From: an uncultured Pelagibacteraceae bacterium
GTDB lineage: Bacteria > Pseudomonadota > Alphaproteobacteria > Pelagibacterales > Pelagibacteraceae
Assembly: GCA_902593285.1 (NCBI GenBank)
Contig: CACJHW010000001.1
Coordinates: forward strand, 142,001-206,000
Length of the DNA stretch: 64,000 bases
Reading direction: 5' to 3'
Part shown: piece by piece, positions 21,653-32,239 of the stretch
How the letters are laid out: every line of letters begins with the position of its first letter
How positions within the stretch are numbered: the stretch's first letter is position 1
Notes under the pieces: model-generated
Told to the model about the DNA's origin: nothing
The model's input: only the letters and a program-made list of their open reading frames with translations
Databases searched by the model: none
Translations under genes and position numbers: made by a program

Positions 21653-22581
21653 TATTTAGAGGCTCTCTTTAATCTATCATTAATTGTTTTGCCAAGACCT
21701 TTGTTTGGAATCGTCTCAACTGCAATCTTTTTAAAACCATCGTTTTTAATTTTTCTTAAAGTTGAATATAAATTCTTTGCAGCCTCATCTATATTTTTCA
21801 TTTTGGATAAATAATAATAGTTTTTTAATTTTGATTTTCTTTTTTTAATTAATAAATAAGCCTCATCTTTTTTTGGTTTTTTAACATTGATTCTTAAAGG
21901 TATCCCGGGTGAGTAATGTAACGGAAATAAACCAGGTGATAATTTTTTTTTTGAATTTGTATTAATTAATAATTTTTTTTTTAAAACATTTTCGATTTTT
22001 TTAGTATCTAGGCCTCCATATCTTAAAAGTGAGGGCTTTTCTAAAAGGTTTAGTATTGTAGACTCAACTCCAATTTTACTTTTTCCTCCATTTAAAATAT
22101 ATTTTATTTTTGAACCAAATTCTTCCTTTACATCAGATGGTTTAACTGAACTTAATCTTGAGGATATATTTGCACTAGGTGCCGCTACCGGATAATCTAA
22201 ATTTTTTAATAAATTTCTTAACAATTTATGTTTAGGGAAACGTACGGCAATACTTTTTTTATTATTAGTGACAAATTTTGATATTTTTGAGTTATTTTTT
22301 AATTTCAGAACATAAGTTATCGGACCTGGAGAAAATTTTTTGTAAAGTTTAATTAAATTATCATTTATATCACAGTCTTCTCTAAGTCTTTGAATATCGT
22401 AATAATGAACAATTAGAGGATTATTTAATGGTCTTTTTTTAAGACTAAATATTTTCTTAACTGCACTATTCGAGTAAGCGTTTGCAGCCAATCCATAAAC
22501 AGTTTCTGTTGGTACCGCAATACAATGATTATTATCTAAATATTTTTTTGCTTTTTTGATATTTGATTGAATAGATTTCAT
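21649..22581 (-). CDS. Threonylcarbamoyl-AMP synthase (Sua5/YrdC/YciO family)
   Basis: CIAVPTETVYGLAANAYS; KRPLNNPLIVH; Sua5-type C-terminal domain. Confidence 0.93.
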   Translation of the reverse strand: MKSIQSNIKKAKKYLDNNHCIAVPTETVYGLAANAYSNSAVKKIFSLKKRPLNNPLIVHYYDIQRLREDCDINDNLIKLYKKFSPGPITYVLKLKNNSKISKFVTNNKKSIAVRFPKHKLLRNLLKNLDYPVAAPSANISSRLSSVKPSDVKEEFGSKIKYILNGGKSKIGVESTILNLLEKPSLLRYGGLDTKKIENVLKKKLLINTNSKKKLSPGLFPLHYSPGIPLRINVKKPKKDEAYLLIKKRKSKLKNYYYLSKMKNIDEAAKNLYSTLRKIKNDGFKKIAVETIPNKGLGKTINDRLKRASKY

Positions 22582-22601
22582 GTATTAATAATTATTATTA
22601 T

Positions 22602-22850
22602 ATGAAAGATAAAATATTACCACTTGATTATGATCAGTATTCAGTTGAGGAGCTTACAGAAAAAGCAAATAAGATTATAGAGTCTCTAGAGAAGGAAAAT
22701 GATCTAAACAATTCAGTTGATAGTTATCAAGAACTTCTAAAATTAAATAATATTATTGAAAAGAAATTTCATAAAAATTTTAAATCTATTGGGGAAGAGA
22801 CAAATAAAAAGGTTAAAGAGATAACTAAAAAAAATGAAAAAACAGCTTAA
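22602..22850 (+). CDS. xseB: Exodeoxyribonuclease VII small subunit-like
   Basis: 82 aa helical, YSVEELTEKANKIIESLEKENDLNNSVDSYQELLKLN; upstream of ispA and dxs as in other proteobacteria. Confidence 0.7.
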   Translation: MKDKILPLDYDQYSVEELTEKANKIIESLEKENDLNNSVDSYQELLKLNNIIEKKFHKNFKSIGEETNKKVKEITKKNEKTA

Positions 22851-23706
22851 TAAAATAGCTAAGGATACAAATATTTTCCTTAAAAAATATATTAATTCAC
22901 AGAAATATTCTCAGCTAAAGTCACCGATGAAGTATGGTTTGTTTCCAGGTGGAAAAAAAATAAGATCTAAAATCTTAATAGACTTAGGGTCATTATTTTC
23001 AATAGATTATAAAACATTGATAATAGTTGGTTCAGCCGTTGAATGTATTCATGCTTATTCTCTTATTCATGATGATCTACCCTGCATGGATGATGATGAT
23101 ATAAGAAGAGGAAAACCTTCAACTCACATTAAATTTGGTGAGTCTACAGCAGTTCTGGCAGGAAATTCATTACTGACTTTAGCTTTTGAAATTTTATCAA
23201 GTCCTAAATTGAAATTAAATGAAAAGATAAAAATCAACCTAATCAAAAAATTATCAGAATGTTCAGGACATTTAGGAATAGCTGGTGGGCAATATTTAGA
23301 TTTAAGTTATGAGAGAAAAAAAATATCTAGGAATAAAATATTAGAAATGGAAATAAAAAAAACTGGAATGTTATTTAGTTTTTGTTGTGCAGCTCCAGCA
23401 ATAATTAAGAAAAAAACAATCCAAGAAATTAAATTTTTTGAAAATATTGGATCAAAAATTGGTCTATTATTCCAAATAGCTGATGATTTAATTGATCTGA
23501 AAAGTAATTCTAAGGAAGCTGGAAAAAAAACAGGAAAAGATAAAAAAAAAGGCAAGGCAACACTTATAAATTTAATAGGCTATGATGACTCACTTAAGTA
23601 TTGTGATAAGATAATAAAAGATATTAATAAGAATTTAAAAAAATATGGTTCAAGATCTGAAAAAATAAATGAAACATTAGGCTATATACTGAATAGAAAA
23701 AAATGA
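22834..23706 (+). CDS. ispA: Short-chain polyprenyl diphosphate synthase (farnesyl/geranyl type)
   Basis: [20 protein letters not shown] first Asp-rich motif; QIADDLID second. Confidence 0.92.
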   Translation: MKKQLNKIAKDTNIFLKKYINSQKYSQLKSPMKYGLFPGGKKIRSKILIDLGSLFSIDYKTLIIVGSAVECIHAYSLIHDDLPCMDDDDIRRGKPSTHIKFGESTAVLAGNSLLTLAFEILSSPKLKLNEKIKINLIKKLSECSGHLGIAGGQYLDLSYERKKISRNKILEMEIKKTGMLFSFCCAAPAIIKKKTIQEIKFFENIGSKIGLLFQIADDLIDLKSNSKEAGKKTGKDKKKGKATLINLIGYDDSLKYCDKIIKDINKNLKKYGSRSEKINETLGYILNRKK

Positions 23707-25619
23707 AAAAAAATTATCAATTTTTAAATAATATCAATTTTCCATCTGATTTAAGAAAAGTTTCTGAAAATAATTTACAAAAAGTAGCAGATGAGGTGAG
23801 GGAGGAAATGATAAGTGCTGTTTCAGAAACAGGAGGTCACCTTGGTGCTGGTTTGGGAGTGGTTGAATTGACAGTTGCACTTCATTATGTTTTTGATACC
23901 CCAAATGATAAATTAATATGGGATGTTGGCCATCAATCTTACCCACATAAAATTCTAACTGGAAGAAAAGATAAAATTAGAACTTTACGACAGGGCGATG
24001 GTTTATCAGGTTTTACAAAAAGATCTGAAAGCGAGTATGACCCATTTGGAGCGGCACATAGTTCAACATCTATTTCATCTGCATTAGGAATTGCAGAGGC
24101 AAATAAATTAGAAAATAAGTCTTCCAATGTAATAGCTGTCATAGGTGATGGAGCAATCAGCGCAGGTATGGCTTATGAAGCCATGAATAATGCTGGAGCA
24201 TCTAAGACAAAAATGATTGTTATTTTAAATGATAACGACATGTCAATTGCAAAACCAGTTGGAGCAATGAGAACTTACTTGGCAAAATTATTTACTGGTA
24301 AAATATATTTTAGTCTTAGAGAAACCTTAAAATTAATTACATCTGCATTTTCAAAAAGATTTAGTGCTAAAGCAGGAAAAGCAGAGGATTTTTTCCGTTC
24401 AGCAGTTACCGGAGGTACATTGTTTAGTTCACTTGGTTTTTATTATGCAGGTCCTATAGATGGTCATGATTTATCAAGCCTAGTTCCAATTTTAAAAAAT
24501 GCAAAAGAATCAAGACACGAGGGTCCTATAATGATCCATATTAAAACTCAAAAAGGAAAAGGTTATTCTTATGCAGAAAAAGCAAATGATCATTATCATG
24601 GAGTGTCAAAATTTAATGTTGAGACTGGTGAACAAGTAAAGAGCAAATCAAATCTTCCAGCTTATACAAAAGTATTTGCAAACACGTTAGTTAAACATGC
24701 TAAAAAAGATAGCAAAATAGTTGGAATAACAGCTGCGATGCCTGGAGGGACTGGCATGGATATTTTTGGCAAGGAATTTCCAAATAGAATGTTTGATGTT
24801 GGAATAGCGGAACAACATGCTGTAACTTTTGCAGCCGGTCTAGCAACCGAAGGATACAAACCATATGCTGCAATTTATTCTACATTTTTACAGAGAGCAT
24901 ATGATCAAGTTGTCCACGATGTTGCCATCCAAAGTTTACCAGTTAGATTTGCGATAGATAGAGCAGGATTAGTTGGTGCTGATGGATCAACACATGCTGG
25001 GTCATTTGATATAACTTACTTATCAACTTTACCAAACTTTGTAGTAATGGCAGCAAGTGATGAAGCTGAACTTGTTAAAATGATTAATACTTCAGTAGAT
25101 ATAAATGACAGACCTTCTGCAATTAGATATCCAAGAGGGACTGGAGTAGGTGTTGATCTCCCATCAATAGACGAAAAAATTGAAATTGGTAAAGGAAGAG
25201 TCGTTCAACAAGGGACACAAGTTTGTATTTTAAACCTCGGTACTCGACTTGAGGAGTGCAAGTTAGCTTTAGAGGAATTAAAAGCAAAAGGGGTTTCAAC
25301 AACTTTGATAGATGCCAGATTTGCAAAGCCTTTAGACGAGGAACTTATATTAAAATCTGCTAAGGAACATGAGCTTATGATAACTATTGAAGAGGGATCA
25401 ATAGGTGGTTTCGGTTCTCATGTTAAAAATTTATTAGCTGAAAGAGGAGTATTTGATAAAGGTTTTAAATTTAGATCAATGACTTTACCAGATGAATTTA
25501 TTGAACAAGCTGATCCAAAAAAAATGTACGATAAAGCTGGATTAAACAGTTCTCAAATTTCTAAGAAAATCTCTGATATTTTGTTTCAAAAGGAGACAAT
25601 AAGAGTTGTGAAAAATTAA
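23703..25619 (+). CDS. dxs: 1-deoxy-D-xylulose-5-phosphate synthase
   Basis: [42 protein letters not shown]; follows ispA. Confidence 0.96.
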   Translation: MKKNYQFLNNINFPSDLRKVSENNLQKVADEVREEMISAVSETGGHLGAGLGVVELTVALHYVFDTPNDKLIWDVGHQSYPHKILTGRKDKIRTLRQGDGLSGFTKRSESEYDPFGAAHSSTSISSALGIAEANKLENKSSNVIAVIGDGAISAGMAYEAMNNAGASKTKMIVILNDNDMSIAKPVGAMRTYLAKLFTGKIYFSLRETLKLITSAFSKRFSAKAGKAEDFFRSAVTGGTLFSSLGFYYAGPIDGHDLSSLVPILKNAKESRHEGPIMIHIKTQKGKGYSYAEKANDHYHGVSKFNVETGEQVKSKSNLPAYTKVFANTLVKHAKKDSKIVGITAAMPGGTGMDIFGKEFPNRMFDVGIAEQHAVTFAAGLATEGYKPYAAIYSTFLQRAYDQVVHDVAIQSLPVRFAIDRAGLVGADGSTHAGSFDITYLSTLPNFVVMAASDEAELVKMINTSVDINDRPSAIRYPRGTGVGVDLPSIDEKIEIGKGRVVQQGTQVCILNLGTRLEECKLALEELKAKGVSTTLIDARFAKPLDEELILKSAKEHELMITIEEGSIGGFGSHVKNLLAERGVFDKGFKFRSMTLPDEFIEQADPKKMYDKAGLNSSQISKKISDILFQKETIRVVKN

Positions 25620-25625
25620 TTTAAG

Positions 25626-26708
25626 TTAACCACATTGGGCTTTATTCATTAAGTAGTGGTCAAGTAAAACACAGTTCATCATAGCTTCACCAATTGGTAC
25701 AGCTCTAATTCCTACACAAGGATCATGTCTACCTTTAACAGATATTGAAGTGTTTTTCCCAAATTTATTTATAGTTTTTCTACTAGTTAAAATTGACGAT
25801 GTTGGTTTGACAGCAAAAGATGCAATAATTTCTTGGCCCGTAGAAATTCCACCAAGAATTCCACCCGCTTTATTTGAATAGAATTTTAATTTATTTCCTT
25901 TTGAAGAAATTTCATCTGAATTTTGTTCTCCACTTAATTGTGCTGAGTTCATTCCTGCACCTATATTTACACCTTTGACTGCATTAATACTCATTAGACC
26001 TGAAGCTATGTCAGTATCCAATTTTGAATAAATTGGAGCACCTAAACCAACTGGGATACCTCTTGCTCTTATTTCAATTATTGCTCCACATGAGGATCCT
26101 GATTTTCTTACACCAAGTAAATATTTTTCCCATAATTTAATCATTGATTTATCTGGACAAAAAAATGGATTTTTTGAAATTACTTTATCGTTCCATTGAT
26201 TTGTGTCACATCCAAGAATTCCTAGCTGAGTTACTGCGCCAATTACTTTAAATTTTTTACCTAATTTTTTTTGAAGTACAACTTTTGCTATTGCACCAGC
26301 CGCAACACGTGCTGCAGTTTCTCTAGCAGAAGATCTGCCACCACCTCTATAGTCTCTAATTCCATATTTTTTAAAATAAGTAAAATCTGCATGACCTGGT
26401 CTGAACTTATCTTTAATATTACTATAATCTTTGGATCTCATATCTTTGTTATAGATTATGAGAGAAATAGGTGTTCCTGTAGTTTTGCCCTCAAACACTC
26501 CTGACAATATTTGAACTTTATCATCCTCTTTTCTCTGAGTTGTAAATTTAGATTGTCCTGGTTTTCTTTTGTCTAATTCTATTTGAATATCTTGATCTTT
26601 AAGAGTTATGTTTGGAGGACAACCATCCACAATACAACCAATTGCAGGTCCATGAGACTCTCCCCAAGTTGTGAAACGAAATAGCTTTCCAAAAGTATTA
26701 AATGACAT
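25626..26708 (-). CDS. aroC: Chorismate synthase
   Basis: [47 protein letters not shown]. Confidence 0.97.
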   Translation of the reverse strand: MSFNTFGKLFRFTTWGESHGPAIGCIVDGCPPNITLKDQDIQIELDKRKPGQSKFTTQRKEDDKVQILSGVFEGKTTGTPISLIIYNKDMRSKDYSNIKDKFRPGHADFTYFKKYGIRDYRGGGRSSARETAARVAAGAIAKVVLQKKLGKKFKVIGAVTQLGILGCDTNQWNDKVISKNPFFCPDKSMIKLWEKYLLGVRKSGSSCGAIIEIRARGIPVGLGAPIYSKLDTDIASGLMSINAVKGVNIGAGMNSAQLSGEQNSDEISSKGNKLKFYSNKAGGILGGISTGQEIIASFAVKPTSSILTSRKTINKFGKNTSISVKGRHDPCVGIRAVPIGEAMMNCVLLDHYLMNKAQCG

Positions 26709-26741
26709 TATTTATATTATATAGATTATTTTGTTTAAATT

Positions 26742-27368
26742 ATGAATCAAAAAAACTCTTTAGGTCTTAATAGTTGCTTTCTTGATATAGATGATCCAAT
26801 TCAATTATTTCATGAATGGATGGAGGAAGCAAAGAAAACTGAGCCAAATGATCCAAACGCAGTTGCTTTGGCCACATCAGATAAAAAAAACATTCCTTCA
26901 GTAAGAATGGTTTTACTTAAAGATTTCAACAAAGATGGATTTGTATTTTATACAAACTTAAATAGTCAAAAGGGAAATGAATTAAAGGAAAATCCAAATG
27001 CTGCGATGTGTTTCCATTGGAAAAGTCTCTTAAGACAAATAAGAATTAATGGAAAGGTGTCATTAGTTTCTGATCAGGTTGCAAATGAATATTATTCATC
27101 TAGAGCGTATGAAAGTCGAATAGGAGCATGGGCTTCTCAGCAAAGTGAAGAATTAAATTCTCGAGAACAATTATTAAAATCTATACAAGATTACAAAAAA
27201 AAATATAGCAACAAATCAGATGTACCAAGACCAAGTCACTGGTCTGGATGGATTTTATCTCCAGATAGTATTGAATTTTGGTTAGATGGTGAGAACAGAA
27301 TCCACGAGAGATTAAAATATAATAAAGATAACTCCGGGCAGTGGATAAAGTCTTTATTAAGTCCTTAA
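26742..27368 (+). CDS. pdxH: Pyridoxamine 5'-phosphate oxidase
   Basis: VRMVLLKDFNKDGFVFYTNLNSQKG; FWLDGENRIHERL. Confidence 0.95.
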   Translation: MNQKNSLGLNSCFLDIDDPIQLFHEWMEEAKKTEPNDPNAVALATSDKKNIPSVRMVLLKDFNKDGFVFYTNLNSQKGNELKENPNAAMCFHWKSLLRQIRINGKVSLVSDQVANEYYSSRAYESRIGAWASQQSEELNSREQLLKSIQDYKKKYSNKSDVPRPSHWSGWILSPDSIEFWLDGENRIHERLKYNKDNSGQWIKSLLSP

Positions 27369-28378
27369 AAATTTCTTGATAAACTAAATGATGTTAATCT
27401 TTTAAGAATATTTTTTTCTTCAGAGTCTTTAAATACACTTAGAGAATTTGAGGCTAAATTTATATAGTGCTGGGCTTTTTGATAGCATTCCTGAATTATT
27501 TTATACTTATTTATAAGAGCAATAATTTGATTGAAGTCATCTTTTGTTCTTAACTCTTTTTTAAACATATTTGATAAAATTTTCTTTTCATCATTTCCTA
27601 ATTTTTGAAAAAGTAAAATTATTGGTAACGTAATTTTTCCTTCAAAAAAATCTTGACCAATTTTTTTGCCAAATTGTTTGAGTTCGGCATTATAGTCTAG
27701 TGTGTCGTCTGCTATTTGAAAAGTTAATCCTAAGTTTCTTCCATAAAATTCTAAAGCATCTTTTTCTTTATTTCCAGCATCAGATAAAATTGCACCAACT
27801 TTAGTTGCTGCTGCAAATAACTCAGCGGTTTTAGCTGAGATGATTTTTAAATATGTTTCTTCCAGCATATCAACTTCACCTTTGTGTTGAAGTTGTAGAA
27901 CTTCTCCTTGAGCAATTTTTGATGAAGTGGAAGATAATAATTTTAAAACTTCTAGGTTTCCGTCTTCTACCATCATTTCAAAACATCTACTCAATAGATA
28001 ATCTCCTATTAAAACTGACGAATGATTACCCCAAACTTTGTTTAAAGTTTCTTTCCCTCTCCTAACAGTGCCTTCATCAATTACATCATCATGCATCAAC
28101 GTTGCGCTGTGAATTAATTCAACACACGCAGCTAAATTTATATCTCTAGAGCCTTTAGAGTAACCGCATAATTTTGCACTACCCAATGTTAGCAATGCTC
28201 TTAATCTTTTTCCTCCAGTTTCTATGTGATAATCTGTCATTTTTTGAACCAGCTGTACGTCACTAGATAATTTTGATTTTATTTTTTCTTCGGTTAAAAC
28301 CAGTTTTTCTTCAACCGAGTCTTTAAGCTGAAAATATGAATCATTTATCTGATTTTTAAGCTGTACAACTGTTCCCAT
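27365..28378 (-). CDS. ispB: Long-chain polyprenyl diphosphate synthase
   Basis: GGKRLRALLTL, HDDVIDEGTVRRGKET, QIADDTLDY. Confidence 0.92.
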   Translation of the reverse strand: MGTVVQLKNQINDSYFQLKDSVEEKLVLTEEKIKSKLSSDVQLVQKMTDYHIETGGKRLRALLTLGSAKLCGYSKGSRDINLAACVELIHSATLMHDDVIDEGTVRRGKETLNKVWGNHSSVLIGDYLLSRCFEMMVEDGNLEVLKLLSSTSSKIAQGEVLQLQHKGEVDMLEETYLKIISAKTAELFAAATKVGAILSDAGNKEKDALEFYGRNLGLTFQIADDTLDYNAELKQFGKKIGQDFFEGKITLPIILLFQKLGNDEKKILSNMFKKELRTKDDFNQIIALINKYKIIQECYQKAQHYINLASNSLSVFKDSEEKNILKRLTSFSLSRNF

Positions 28379-28492
28379 AACATTTTTAAATTAGTATAAT
28401 TTGTTTATATATATTACTTATCAATTGACGCACCAGTTTCTTCAATTATAAGTAGTCTTTATATTCAATAAATAATTCTATAAGACTTACCT

Positions 28493-29299
28493 ATGTTCTC
28501 TTTTTTTAAAAAGAAAAAAATTGTTGCTCACTTAAAATTAAGTGGGGTTATTGGTAATGCTGGAAAATTTAAACAAGGTATTGATTTTGCAGGTCAAGAA
28601 GAGCTAATTAAAAAGGCTTTTTCTCTGAAAAAAGCGACATGTGTTGCTCTATCAATCAATTCTCCAGGAGGGTCACCAGTTCAATCTCATTTAATCTACA
28701 GTTTTATTAGACAACAAGCAAAAAAACACAAAAAAAAAGTTATTGTTTTCGCTGAAGACGTAGCAGCATCTGGAGGTTATTTGATTTCTTGTGCTGGGGA
28801 CGAAATATATGCAAATTCAAGTTCAATAATTGGATCTATAGGAGTGATATATTCTTCTTTTGGATTTACTGAGTTGATAAAAAAAATTGGGGTTGAAAGA
28901 AGAGTTCATACCGCTGGCAAAAACAAAAGCACACTTGATCCATTTTTAGAAGAAAAAAACGAGGATATTGAAAGATTAAAAAATATTCAATTGGATCTTC
29001 ATAAAGACTTTATAGATGTTGTTGAAAAAAGCAGAGGATCAAAATTAAACAAATCTGATGTAGAACTTTTTTCAGGTGAGTTTTGGTCAGGTAGTAAAGC
29101 AAAAAATTTAGGATTGATTGACGGAATTGGTAATGCACACGAAATATTAAAAGATAAATTTGGTGAAGATGTAATTATTAAAAAATTTGAAAAATCAAAA
29201 GGATGGTTAAGTCAAAAACTTTCTTCATCCAGTAATCAAGTAGATCAAATAGCAAGTATTTTAGATGAAAGATCAATTTGGCAAAGATATGGTTTCTAA
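28493..29299 (+). CDS. S49 family (SppA/SohB-like) serine peptidase
   Basis: [47 protein letters not shown]. Confidence 0.92.
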   Translation: MFSFFKKKKIVAHLKLSGVIGNAGKFKQGIDFAGQEELIKKAFSLKKATCVALSINSPGGSPVQSHLIYSFIRQQAKKHKKKVIVFAEDVAASGGYLISCAGDEIYANSSSIIGSIGVIYSSFGFTELIKKIGVERRVHTAGKNKSTLDPFLEEKNEDIERLKNIQLDLHKDFIDVVEKSRGSKLNKSDVELFSGEFWSGSKAKNLGLIDGIGNAHEILKDKFGEDVIIKKFEKSKGWLSQKLSSSSNQVDQIASILDERSIWQRYGF

Positions 29300-30170
29300 A
29301 GCAAAAAAAGAAAAAAAAAAAATTCAAACATTCCAAGATACAATTTTAAATCTTCAGAAATTTTGGAGTAAAAAAGGATGCATTATTCTTCAGCCTTATG
29401 ATATGGAAGTTGGTGCAGGAACTTTTCATCCAGCTACTACCCTAAGATCACTTGGAACCAAACCATGGAAAGCAGCTTATGTACAACCATCAAGAAGACC
29501 TACAGATGGAAGATATGGAGATAATCCAAACAGGTTGCAACACTATTATCAATTTCAAGTTTTAATTAAACCTTCCCCTGAAAATATAAAAAAACTTTAT
29601 TTAAATAGTTTATCTACTATAGGAATAGATCATAATGAACATGATATAAGGTTTGTTGAGGATGATTGGGAGAGTCCAACATTAGGTGCTGCAGGATTGG
29701 GGTGGGAAGTATGGTGTGATGGAATGGAAATTACTCAATTCACCTATTTTCAACAAATGGCTGGATTTGATTGTAAACCTGTATCAGTTGAAATCACTTA
29801 TGGTTTAGAAAGAATTTGTATGTTCACTCAAAAGGAAAAAAATGTTTATGATTTATTATGGAATGATGAAGGTGTAAAATATCACGAAGTATTTCATCAA
29901 GCCGAAAAAGAATTTTCAGCATACAATTTTGAACACGCGAATGTAGAAACACTTTTGAAAATGTTTGAAATGCATGAGTCCGAGGCAAAAGATTTGGTAG
30001 AAAAAAAAATTTCTTTACCAGCATATGATCAATGTTTAAAAGCTAGTCATGTGTTTAATATTTTGGATGCAAGAGGTGCAATCAGTGTCGCACAAAGAGC
30101 AGGTTATATTGCTAGAATAAGAGATATTACAAAATCTGCAGCAGGCGTTTGGTTAGATAGTCAAAAATAA
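29289..30170 (+). CDS. glyQ: Glycyl-tRNA synthetase alpha subunit
   Basis: [29 protein letters not shown]; probable start at 29289 rather than 29265. Confidence 0.96.
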   Translation: MVSKAKKEKKKIQTFQDTILNLQKFWSKKGCIILQPYDMEVGAGTFHPATTLRSLGTKPWKAAYVQPSRRPTDGRYGDNPNRLQHYYQFQVLIKPSPENIKKLYLNSLSTIGIDHNEHDIRFVEDDWESPTLGAAGLGWEVWCDGMEITQFTYFQQMAGFDCKPVSVEITYGLERICMFTQKEKNVYDLLWNDEGVKYHEVFHQAEKEFSAYNFEHANVETLLKMFEMHESEAKDLVEKKISLPAYDQCLKASHVFNILDARGAISVAQRAGYIARIRDITKSAAGVWLDSQK

Positions 30171-32239
30171 TGTCAGAGTTTTTTTTAGAATTATTTAGCG
30201 AGGAAATACCCTCAAATCTTCAACAAAATTTAAGGGAAGACTTACTTAAAAGTTTTAATGATTTTTTTTTAGAAAAATCAATTTTATTTAAAAAAAGCTC
30301 ATCATACTCAACGCCAAACAGACTAGTGGTATTATTTGAAGGTGTTCAAAAAAATGTTGTACTAAAATCTGAGGAGATTAAAGGTCCAAATATCAAGTCA
30401 CCAGAGGTAGCAGTAGACGGGTTTGTTAGGTCAAATAAAATATTAAAAAAGGATCTCTACCAAAAGAAAACCGATAAAGGAGAATTTTATTTTTTCAAGA
30501 CAAAATCGAAAAAACTGCACACACATGAATTGCTAGAGGAATTTATCCCAATATTGTTAAGTAAAATTCAATGGAAAAAATCAATGTATTGGGGAACTTT
30601 TGACCTAAATTGGGGGAGACCGTTAAAATCAATTCTAGCTGTATTTGATAAAAAAAAATTAAATTTTAATTTTCATCATCTAACATCTTCTAACTCAACT
30701 TTTATTGATAAAGAATTTGAGGAAAATAAAAAGTCATTCTTAGAATTTAAAAATTATAAAAGTTTTTTTAAAAAAATTGATATTATCGTTGATCACAACG
30801 AAAGAAAAAAGTTAATAGAAAAAAAATTCAACAATATATTAAAAAATAAAAATATTAAAATTCAACATAATCCTAGATTGCTTAATGAGGTTGTAGATTT
30901 AACAGATCAACCAAATATCCTTCTTTGTGAATTTGATAAAAAATTTTTAAATATTCCAAAAGAAATATTGATTATTACCATGCAATACCATCAAAAATAT
31001 TTCCCTGTATTTGATAATAAAGAAAATATTACTAATGAGTTTTTAGTGGTCGCAAATAAAAAAGATAAAAAGGGATTAATTAAATTAGGAAATGAAAGAG
31101 TGGTCGAAGCAAGATTAAGTGACGCAGAATTTTTTTGGAAAAAAGATAAATCTCAAAATATGGTCAAAAAAGTTACTAAATTAAAATCAATGAATTATTT
31201 TAGAGGATTAGGAAGTTATTTTGATAAAGCTCAAAGAATGAGAAAATTGGGTGGAATGATATCTGATGAACTTTTAATTAGTAAAGAAAAAGTTGAATTA
31301 TCAGCATCAATTTGTAAAGTTGATTTATTATCAGAGCTAGTGGGTGAATTTCCAGAACTCCAAGGTGTAATGGGAGGTTATTTTGCTATTGCACAAGGTT
31401 TTGATAAAGATTTGGCTTTGGCCATAAGTGAGCAATATTTACCCACAGGATCAGGCTCAAGTGTCCCAAAAAAACCATTTAGCATAGCCCTTTCTTTAGC
31501 TGATAAGATAGACACTTTAGTTGGTTTTTTTGGTTTAAATCAAAAGCCAACAAGTTCTAAAGATCCATATGCTCTAAGAAGATTAGCATTAGGAGTAATA
31601 AGAATAATAGTTGAAAATAAAAAAGATTTTAAAATAAAAGATTTAATTAATTATTCTTTAAGCCTGTATTTAGATCAAGGTTTTGATATTGATAATAAAT
31701 CTTTACAAAATGAGTTATCAGATTTTTTAATGGATAGATTAAAATATCACATGAAGGAAGAAAATATTAGAAATGATATAGTTCAAGCATCAACCAGTTC
31801 TTTTAACTTAGATCAATCTGTTATTATTTTTAATAAAGCTAAACATTTAAATAAAATTATTAACAAACCAGATGGTTTAGATATTATTGCAAGCTATAAA
31901 AGAGCCTCAAACATTTTAGACGGTGAATTAAAAAATAATAAAATAGAGTTATCAAATACAACTGACCCTGGTATTTTTAAAACTGAGTTAGAAAAAAACC
32001 TATTTAAAAAAATTAGTGAATTAAGGAAATATTTTTCAGGCATTAATAATAAAGATGAAAATTATGTTCAAACGTTGGACAATTTAGCTAGTGTTAAAAG
32101 AGAGGTTTTTGACTTTTTTGATAATGTAATTGTGAACGAGGATGATCCAGTCATAAAGAAGAATAGGCTGGAACTAATCCAAATGATGTGTAAAACGTTT
32201 AACAATTATGTTAATTTTTCTCTAATTGACTCCCATTAA
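30170..32239 (+). CDS. glyS: Glycyl-tRNA synthetase beta subunit
   Basis: FFLELFSEEIPSNLQ; ATG overlaps glyQ stop region. Confidence 0.95.
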   Translation: MSEFFLELFSEEIPSNLQQNLREDLLKSFNDFFLEKSILFKKSSSYSTPNRLVVLFEGVQKNVVLKSEEIKGPNIKSPEVAVDGFVRSNKILKKDLYQKKTDKGEFYFFKTKSKKLHTHELLEEFIPILLSKIQWKKSMYWGTFDLNWGRPLKSILAVFDKKKLNFNFHHLTSSNSTFIDKEFEENKKSFLEFKNYKSFFKKIDIIVDHNERKKLIEKKFNNILKNKNIKIQHNPRLLNEVVDLTDQPNILLCEFDKKFLNIPKEILIITMQYHQKYFPVFDNKENITNEFLVVANKKDKKGLIKLGNERVVEARLSDAEFFWKKDKSQNMVKKVTKLKSMNYFRGLGSYFDKAQRMRKLGGMISDELLISKEKVELSASICKVDLLSELVGEFPELQGVMGGYFAIAQGFDKDLALAISEQYLPTGSGSSVPKKPFSIALSLADKIDTLVGFFGLNQKPTSSKDPYALRRLALGVIRIIVENKKDFKIKDLINYSLSLYLDQGFDIDNKSLQNELSDFLMDRLKYHMKEENIRNDIVQASTSSFNLDQSVIIFNKAKHLNKIINKPDGLDIIASYKRASNILDGELKNNKIELSNTTDPGIFKTELEKNLFKKISELRKYFSGINNKDENYVQTLDNLASVKREVFDFFDNVIVNEDDPVIKKNRLELIQMMCKTFNNYVNFSLIDSH

